The notes below the pieces were generated by a model. It was not told the DNA's origin. It did no database searches and worked only from the letters and a program-made list of their open reading frames with translations. The position numbers and the translations under genes are program-made. 27,007 bases of DNA from Patescibacteria group bacterium UBA5187 (GTDB lineage Bacteria; Patescibacteriota; Minisyncoccia; Phycocordibacterales; PALSA-1337): NCBI GenBank assembly GCA_002413065.1, contig DHWH01000014.1, positions 13,704 to 40,710 on the forward strand. The letters run 5' to 3'. The stretch's first letter is position 1; every line of letters begins with the position of its first letter. Shown one piece after another: positions 22,325 through 27,007 of this stretch.

Positions 22325-23257
22325 ATGGCATTATTACCAGCTCAACAGTTGATCCTTGAAGCATTCCTGGATCGTGCAGATTTCACTTCCGGATCAGTGA
22401 TATTGGATCTGGATGGCACTGCCCTCATCGAGCACGACGGAAAAGTCGCCATATCGGGGGCGGTTGAAGCAGGAGTAAAAAATATTCTTGCTCTCGAGTC
22501 GCCTGTCATCCTGAATACGCTGCGATTTCCGCTTTCGGTCATACGCACTATCGCGGAAGAATGGCTGGCTCTTTCGGACCAGGACCAGAGAATTCCGGTA
22601 ATTCTTTTGAACGGAAGTCTTCTGGGGTTCATTGAAAAAAAAGCAGGAATCATCGTCTTTGACGAGATCGCCGCATTTCCTTTGAAAAACGAGGAAATCG
22701 AGGACATGCTGTCCGGCATTTCAGATCTTATTAAAAAGGACATCCATGATATCCTGCTTTTCTATTATCCACGCGACTGGCATAAGGGAGAAATACTCTG
22801 GGTGCCGGGTGCACACATGATCCCTCCGGTCAAAGAAAAATACCAAAGCGCAGTGGAAATTTTTTCTTCGGATATTCCCGAATTGAAAAAACGGATGCAA
22901 AGGGAACAGGTATGCATGTCGCTCGTACTGGTGAATCAGCCGAGGGATGTCCTCATGAGTTATCAGCATAAGGAGCCGACCAGTTTCTTCACGACAAAAG
23001 GAGTGGACAAATCATTTGGAACCAGAGAAATGGCCCGGCTTCTCAATGTATTCCTTCCTGATTCCGTGGGTGCCGGAGATACTATGATGGATTGCTTTCT
23101 TTCGGATGTGGGACTTTCCGTCACGGTCGGGACGCAGAATCTGCCTTTCAAAGGGATTCGCGAGACGATCAGGCTGGATCAGCCGCATGATCTCGGAGAG
23201 TTGCTCACATCGCTTGCATATGTAGTACAAAAGCGGCGACTAGAAGGAAGTAACTAG
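22325..23257 (+). CDS. HAD-superfamily hydrolase, Cof-like (type IIB)
   Basis: A 310-residue HAD phosphatase. Motif I is ILDLDGT with nucleophile Asp28 and acid/base Asp30. Motif II lies at VILNTLRF (Thr65), motif III Lys is Lys229 in TTKGVDKSFG, and motif IV is VGAGDTMMDCFLSDVGLSVTVG (Asp252, Asp256), ordered as in Cof/YbiV and sucrose- or trehalose-phosphatase relatives. The region between motifs II and III (about 85-220) holds the type II cap that selects the substrate. It likely removes phosphate from a small sugar or nucleotide phosphate in the cytoplasm; the substrate is not visible. It starts a plus-strand group with the APH-like kinase 14 nt downstream, so a phosphatase and a kinase are co-expressed. 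Confidence 0.85.
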   Translation: MALLPAQQLILEAFLDRADFTSGSVILDLDGTALIEHDGKVAISGAVEAGVKNILALESPVILNTLRFPLSVIRTIAEEWLALSDQDQRIPVILLNGSLLGFIEKKAGIIVFDEIAAFPLKNEEIEDMLSGISDLIKKDIHDILLFYYPRDWHKGEILWVPGAHMIPPVKEKYQSAVEIFSSDIPELKKRMQREQVCMSLVLVNQPRDVLMSYQHKEPTSFFTTKGVDKSFGTREMARLLNVFLPDSVGAGDTMMDCFLSDVGLSVTVGTQNLPFKGIRETIRLDQPHDLGELLTSLAYVVQKRRLEGSN

Positions 23258-23271
23258 GGGCCACATACACT

Positions 23272-24198
23272 ATGAAAGTAACAACCGACACAGTACATGA
23301 CGTGATCAAGCATCATTTTGGCAAAGCGCCGAAAGAGGTTCGCGAACTCTCCGGCGGTTTTGCCAATTTTGTATATGAGGCGGATGTGGACGGCGACACG
23401 TACATCATTCGCATTGCAGACGAGCAGGTGCGGCTGCAATTTTTTATAAAAGAGCAGTGGGCCGTCGCGAAGGTCAGGGAGATGAAAGTGCCCGTCCCTG
23501 AAATTCTAGAGGTTGCGAATGAGGCCTCCACGTTTCCGTATATGATAGTGAAACGCATTGATGGTCGTCCGGCGAACCAGGCTGTATTGGAAGAACGTCT
23601 TGCTGTGATCCATGAAATGGGAAAATATACCGCACTTATAAATTCAACAGCCACATCCGGCTTCGGTCATATTTTTGACTGGTCGAGCAATCAGCTTTCG
23701 CGCAAGGAAACGTGGAAAGATTATTTGGAAAAGGAACTCGAAATGGAGAAGCGCTTGGCTATTTTTGAACGTCATAAAATATTGAATGAGGAAGGCATGG
23801 CGAAACTGCGGGCCGGGCTTAAAGAGATCGAAACGTGGTCAGGCAAACCGACGCTGAATCACGGTGACATGCGCCTTAAGAATATTTTGTTGAATGAAAA
23901 GGGGAAAATCTGCGCGATCTTGGATTGGGAATCGTGCGTATCGAGCATTGCTCCTCAATGGGATCTGTCCGTAGCGCTCCATGATCTTTCCATCGATGAA
24001 AAAGACGCTTTTATAGATGGGTATGGTCTTTCGCCCAAGGAATATCGCAATCGCGCATATGGGATAAAGGTGCTGAATATCATCAATTATGCGCCATTTG
24101 TCGAGATGGCACAGGAAGCAAAGGAGGAAAAAAGAAAAGTGCTCATTGAGGATATGAAGACGCGGTTGCGTGGGGATTTTGATTTGTATTCGTTGTAG
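23272..24198 (+). CDS. APH-family small-molecule kinase
   Basis: A 308-residue protein with the aminoglycoside phosphotransferase/choline-kinase fold. The nucleotide-loop region is LSGGFANFVYEAD (26-38) with the strand YIIRIAD. The hinge is MIVKRIDGRP (91-100). The Brenner motif is LNHGDMRLKNILLNE (catalytic Asp199, Asn204), and the metal-binding strand is AILDWESC (Asp218, Glu220). Despite the family name, such kinases often act on sugars, amino alcohols or cofactors, and no resistance role is implied by context. It follows the HAD phosphatase by 14 nt and precedes the TruB-like gene by about 50 nt. The pair could phosphorylate and dephosphorylate related metabolites (inference). Confidence 0.85.
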   Translation: MKVTTDTVHDVIKHHFGKAPKEVRELSGGFANFVYEADVDGDTYIIRIADEQVRLQFFIKEQWAVAKVREMKVPVPEILEVANEASTFPYMIVKRIDGRPANQAVLEERLAVIHEMGKYTALINSTATSGFGHIFDWSSNQLSRKETWKDYLEKELEMEKRLAIFERHKILNEEGMAKLRAGLKEIETWSGKPTLNHGDMRLKNILLNEKGKICAILDWESCVSSIAPQWDLSVALHDLSIDEKDAFIDGYGLSPKEYRNRAYGIKVLNIINYAPFVEMAQEAKEEKRKVLIEDMKTRLRGDFDLYSL

Positions 24199-24247
24199 TT
24201 ATCTGCTGAATCCAAGTACGCATGCTTTTTTCTTTGAATGGGGTATT

Positions 24248-25117
24248 ATGGCTGGTATGCACGAAAAATATGTTTTGGTCTATAAAAATCTGGGGGAAAC
24301 GCCTCTCGAAGCGCTCGAGCGGTTTCGTGCGACGCGGCTTGATTTGGCGCAAGTTCCCATGACATACGCCGGACGTCTGGATCCGATGGCGGAAGGGGAG
24401 CTTTTGATACTGATTGGCGAAGAATGTAAGAATAAGGAAAAATATTTGGGATTGGATAAGGAATATGAAGTCGAGATTCTATTTGGGATCACGACGGATA
24501 CATATGATACGTTGGGAGTTGCAACATCGGGGTCGGCTACGCCGGGCGTTTTCGCCCCACTCATGCCGGAAAAAATAATGACTGCGGTGAACGCTCTCAT
24601 TTCTTCATTTGAGAGAAATGACGGAAAAACCGTCGTAAGTACGCAGGTATATCCGCCTTATTCCTCCAAGACGGTAAATGGAAAACAGCTTCACGCGTTG
24701 GCTCGTGCCGGCGAATTGCCCGCGCTGGGGAAGATGCCTACTAAAAATGTGTCACTTTACTCAACTAAAGTGCTTGGAAATTCAATTGTGTCGGCGGGCG
24801 ATCTGAAAAAACGAATTTTCAGTAATATCAATCTTGTAAAAGGCGATTTTCGCCAGCAGGAAATTAAAAAGAGGTGGAATGAGATTTTGGGTGGAGTAGG
24901 TGAGTTAAGTGAGTCGGATGTACAAAATCAGACTAAATCGCCGCGCGAATTTCCGATCATCAAACTCCGTGTGAAATGTTCAAGCGGAACTTACATGCGA
25001 TCATTGGCGCACCAAATAGGGAAAGATGCAGGAATGGGGGCGTGCGCACTGTCGATTAAGAGAACGAAGATTTTTATAGATCCTTTCTCTTTGATCTTGC
25101 ACGATCCAAATCTGTAA
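24248..25117 (+). CDS. truB: TruB-like tRNA pseudouridine synthase
   Basis: A 289-residue protein of the TruB family, which converts U55 of tRNA to pseudouridine. The catalytic block is MTYAGRLDPMAEGELLIL with Asp45, matching GTLDPxAxGxL. YPPYSSKTVNGKQLHALARAGE matches the substrate-positioning PPxxSAxKxxGxRxYxxAR segment. LRVKCSSGTYMRSLAHQIG matches VxCSxGTYIRSLxxDxG. The N-terminus (KYVLVYKNLGETPLEAL) replaces the usual DKPxGxTS, so this is a divergent branch. The frame is open to 24170 inside the kinase gene; the family-like part begins near 24248. The ATG at 24257 is also possible, with TATTAT 7 nt before it. No separate PUA domain is evident. The last 44 bp overlap typA tail to tail. Confidence 0.88.
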   Translation: MAGMHEKYVLVYKNLGETPLEALERFRATRLDLAQVPMTYAGRLDPMAEGELLILIGEECKNKEKYLGLDKEYEVEILFGITTDTYDTLGVATSGSATPGVFAPLMPEKIMTAVNALISSFERNDGKTVVSTQVYPPYSSKTVNGKQLHALARAGELPALGKMPTKNVSLYSTKVLGNSIVSAGDLKKRIFSNINLVKGDFRQQEIKKRWNEILGGVGELSESDVQNQTKSPREFPIIKLRVKCSSGTYMRSLAHQIGKDAGMGACALSIKRTKIFIDPFSLILHDPNL

Positions 25118-26864
25118 GAAACTTCTTGCGCAGGCGAACGTTCTTTGGAGTGATCTCGAGATATTCATCTTCACGCATCAGTTCAAGTCCACGTTCGATG
25201 GTGAGTTCGTATGGAGGCACGAGCATGAGTGCCTCATCTTTTCCTGATGAACGCATGTTACTCATTGCTTTACCCTTACATGGGTTCACATCCATATCGT
25301 CACCCTTCGAGGTGTCGCCGATGACCATACCCTCGTAGACTTCTACTGCAGGACCGATGAACATGCGACCTCGATCTTGGAGGTTCCATAATGAGAAGCC
25401 GAGAGACTTGCCAGATTCCATGGAAGTCATGGAGCCAGTTTCACGCTTTTCGATCTCGCCGGCATATTGCTTGAAGCCTACTACACGACTCGACATAATG
25501 CCTTCACCTTTGGTGTCGATGGTAAATGCGTTTTTGTAACCGAGGATACCACGAGTGGGAATTTCGAATACCATGCGCACCTGATTGCCGTGAGTGGTCA
25601 TGTTGCTCATGATACCCTTACGCTTGCCAAGCTTTTCGATAATGGCACCGGAGAATTCCTGCGGCACATCGATGATCAACTCCTCGAACGGTTCGAGTTT
25701 TTCACCGCCTTCTTCACGGATAATTACTTTTGGCTGGGAAACCTGGACTTCGTATCCTTCGCGACGCATATTTTCGAGCAAGATAGCGATGTGGAGTTCT
25801 CCACGACCGAAGACATTGAAAAATTCATTTGAACCGAAATCAACTTTGAGTCCGACGTTGGTCTCAAGTTCGAGTTCGAGACGTTCACGGATCTGGCGAC
25901 CGGTAACGAAAGTACCTTCGCGACCTGCGAATGGGGAATTGTTGACGAGGAATTGGAGGGAAATGGTGGGTTCGTCGACGGTGATGGCAGGGAGAGCGGC
26001 AGTCTTGTCATTGTCGGTAATGGTTTCGCCGATGAAAATTTCTGGAAGACCGGCTACGGTGACAATGTCGCCTGATTCGGCTTGCTTGGTTTCGACACGC
26101 TTCTTGCCGCTGAAAGTAAAGAGTTTAGTGACTTTTCCTGTGAATGATTTGCCGTTCACATCCTTGACCCAGACAGCCTGACCATCCTTGATGGTTCCAT
26201 CATAAATACGGCAGACTGCGAGACGTCCGAGAAAGTTATCGTAGCCGAGGTTGAATACTTGAGCGGTGAGAGGTTTTACTGCACCATCCTTTTGGTTGGC
26301 AGGAGTAACGTGTTCGATAATGGCATCCAAAAGCGGAGTAAGATCTTTTGCTTCATCCGCCATCTCTTTTTTTGCAACGCCAGTGCGACCGATGGCATAG
26401 ATAGTAGGGAAATCGAGCTGTGCATCATTGGCACCGAGCTCCATGAAGAGTTCCAACACTTCATCGTGGACGCGCATTGGGTTTGCTGCAGGCTTGTCGA
26501 TTTTATTGATGATGACGATAGGTTTGATGCCGAGCTCAAGAGACTTCTTCAACACGAAACGGGTCTGAGGCATCGGACCTTCCTGTGCATCGACTACGAG
26601 AAGAACTGTATCGATGGAGCGGAGGACGCGCTCGACTTCGGAACCGAAATCGGCGTGACCTGGAGTGTCGACGATGTTAATCTTCGAACCTTTGTAGGTG
26701 ATGGAAGTATTCTTTGCGTAAATAGTAATACCGCGCTCCTGTTCGAGTGCGTTCGAGTCCATTGAACCTTCGTCACCGTGACCGCATTGGGTCATGATAG
26801 CGTCGGTCAGCGTGGTTTTGCCATGGTCCACGTGTGCGATAATTGCGATGTTTCGTATGTCCAT
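25074..26864 (-). CDS. typA: Ribosome-associated GTPase TypA/BipA
   Basis: A 596-residue translational GTPase that acts on the ribosome, in other bacteria mainly in 50S assembly and stress or cold adaptation. The G domain shows G1 AHVDHGKTT (10-18), G2 QERGITI (42-48), G3 DTPGH (66-70) and G4 NKID (120-123). Domain II (beta barrel) follows near 200-300, an EF-G-like domain III includes FGRGELHIAILLENMRREGYE, domain V has GAIIEKLGKRKGIM, and the TypA-specific C-terminal domain ends with NVRLRKKFLTDLDRARSKRKDL. Length and domain order are those of canonical TypA. The upstream 143 nt hold two mutually exclusive hairpins and a candidate promoter. Only a weak -10 (TATTAT 5 nt before the ATG) and no Shine-Dalgarno precede the start. 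Confidence 0.98.
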   Translation of the reverse strand: MDIRNIAIIAHVDHGKTTLTDAIMTQCGHGDEGSMDSNALEQERGITIYAKNTSITYKGSKINIVDTPGHADFGSEVERVLRSIDTVLLVVDAQEGPMPQTRFVLKKSLELGIKPIVIINKIDKPAANPMRVHDEVLELFMELGANDAQLDFPTIYAIGRTGVAKKEMADEAKDLTPLLDAIIEHVTPANQKDGAVKPLTAQVFNLGYDNFLGRLAVCRIYDGTIKDGQAVWVKDVNGKSFTGKVTKLFTFSGKKRVETKQAESGDIVTVAGLPEIFIGETITDNDKTAALPAITVDEPTISLQFLVNNSPFAGREGTFVTGRQIRERLELELETNVGLKVDFGSNEFFNVFGRGELHIAILLENMRREGYEVQVSQPKVIIREEGGEKLEPFEELIIDVPQEFSGAIIEKLGKRKGIMSNMTTHGNQVRMVFEIPTRGILGYKNAFTIDTKGEGIMSSRVVGFKQYAGEIEKRETGSMTSMESGKSLGFSLWNLQDRGRMFIGPAVEVYEGMVIGDTSKGDDMDVNPCKGKAMSNMRSSGKDEALMLVPPYELTIERGLELMREDEYLEITPKNVRLRKKFLTDLDRARSKRKDL

Positions 26865-26915
26865 AAATGATAATAAAGTAATAAATAACGCGTTTTTTTG
26901 TCAGAATAGGGAGTT

Positions 26916-26941
26916 GGCTCTTAAAAAGAGCCGCCCGGCTC
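26916..26941 (-). terminator. Terminator hairpin with competing antiterminator-like hairpin upstream of typA
   Basis: On the minus strand GAGCC-GGGC-GGCTC (26941-26928) followed by TTTTT is a short GC-rich terminator. The same GGCTC can pair further on as GGCTCTT-TTT-AAGAGCC (26932-26916), which excludes the first hairpin. It may end an upstream gene outside the window or act as an attenuator for typA. Confidence 0.5.
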
Positions 26942-26949
26942 AAGTCGTA

Positions 26950-26979
26950 AGTAAAGCATAGAAATAAGGCAAAAGTCAA
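26950..26979 (-). promoter_or_regulatory. Candidate promoter upstream of typA
   Basis: TTGACT (26979-26974), an 18-nt spacer and an extended -10 TGC-TTTACT (TTTACT at 26955-26950) on the minus strand. Transcription would start near 26943, just before the paired hairpins. A second, weaker option (CTGACA with TATTAC) lies nearer typA. Nothing coding was recognised in 26865-27007. Confidence 0.4.
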
Positions 26980-27007
26980 ATTGGCCGTATAGGTTCAATA
27001 GCTTGGC

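Noticed and set aside
23272..24198. Aminoglycoside resistance gene
   Set aside because: Only the general APH fold motifs are present; context is metabolic, and no specific resistance family can be recognised.
1..27007. TGA recoded as Gly, as in some CPR lineages
   Set aside because: dnaG and the MFS gene end with TGA at the expected places, and no family-conserved region is interrupted by TGA.

Overview
The window reads as chromosomal core DNA from a member of the Candidate Phyla Radiation (Patescibacteria), most likely a Parcubacteria-type lineage. This is an inference from gene content and protein style: a standalone cysteine desulfurase, a small KH protein between rpsP and trmD, a shortened TrmD, a sigma-70 factor with a basic N-terminal tail, a TruB-like synthase of divergent type, and a one-chain UvrD-type helicase-nuclease. 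TGA ends real genes here (dnaG, the MFS gene), so the TGA=Gly code of Gracilibacteria/Absconditabacteria does not apply. I see no transposase, integrase, CRISPR array, tRNA or rRNA.

Layout. 1-201 is the tail of a secreted Ig-like repeat protein, closed by a terminator. 287-3224 (+) carries a cysteine desulfurase, rpsP, khpA and trmD (Fe-S/tRNA thiolation, ribosome, RNA chaperone, tRNA m1G37). A minus-strand island at 3384-3884 encodes a nucleoside-diphosphate-kinase-like protein whose catalytic His is Arg, under a promoter overlapped by a perfect inverted repeat. 4186-11110 (+) is rpoB-rpoC, behind a long leader holding a terminator-like hairpin. An MFS transporter (-) converges on rpoC through a shared terminator. 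12449-12715 is a compact intergenic block: a terminator, a 46-codon minus-strand ORF with its own strong promoter, and a nested inverted-repeat structure resembling a folded RNA. Then dnaG and rpoD (+), a two-helix membrane protein (-), and a helicase-nuclease (+) that overlaps tail to tail with a membrane-anchored DsbA-like oxidoreductase (-). The minus-strand run hisS, a DEDD-type exonuclease and dsbA-like follows. Divergent from hisS is a plus-strand group: a HAD phosphatase, an APH-type kinase and a TruB-like synthase. The last overlaps tail to tail with typA/bipA (-).

The genes mainly serve transcription (rpoB, rpoC, rpoD), replication initiation (dnaG), translation and tRNA modification (rpsP, trmD, truB, hisS, typA), and DNA repair (helicase-nuclease, exonuclease).

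Two gene-start signals recur. First, many starts lie only 5-9 nt downstream of a -10-like hexamer, often with an extended TGn, and lack a Shine-Dalgarno sequence; this suggests leaderless mRNAs. Second, three minus-strand accessory genes share a near-identical leader of the type RGAAAGAAAAATT directly before ATG. These signals were used to choose starts for the MFS gene, dnaG, hisS and the exonuclease. All calls come from reading the sequence; no database search or folding program was run.
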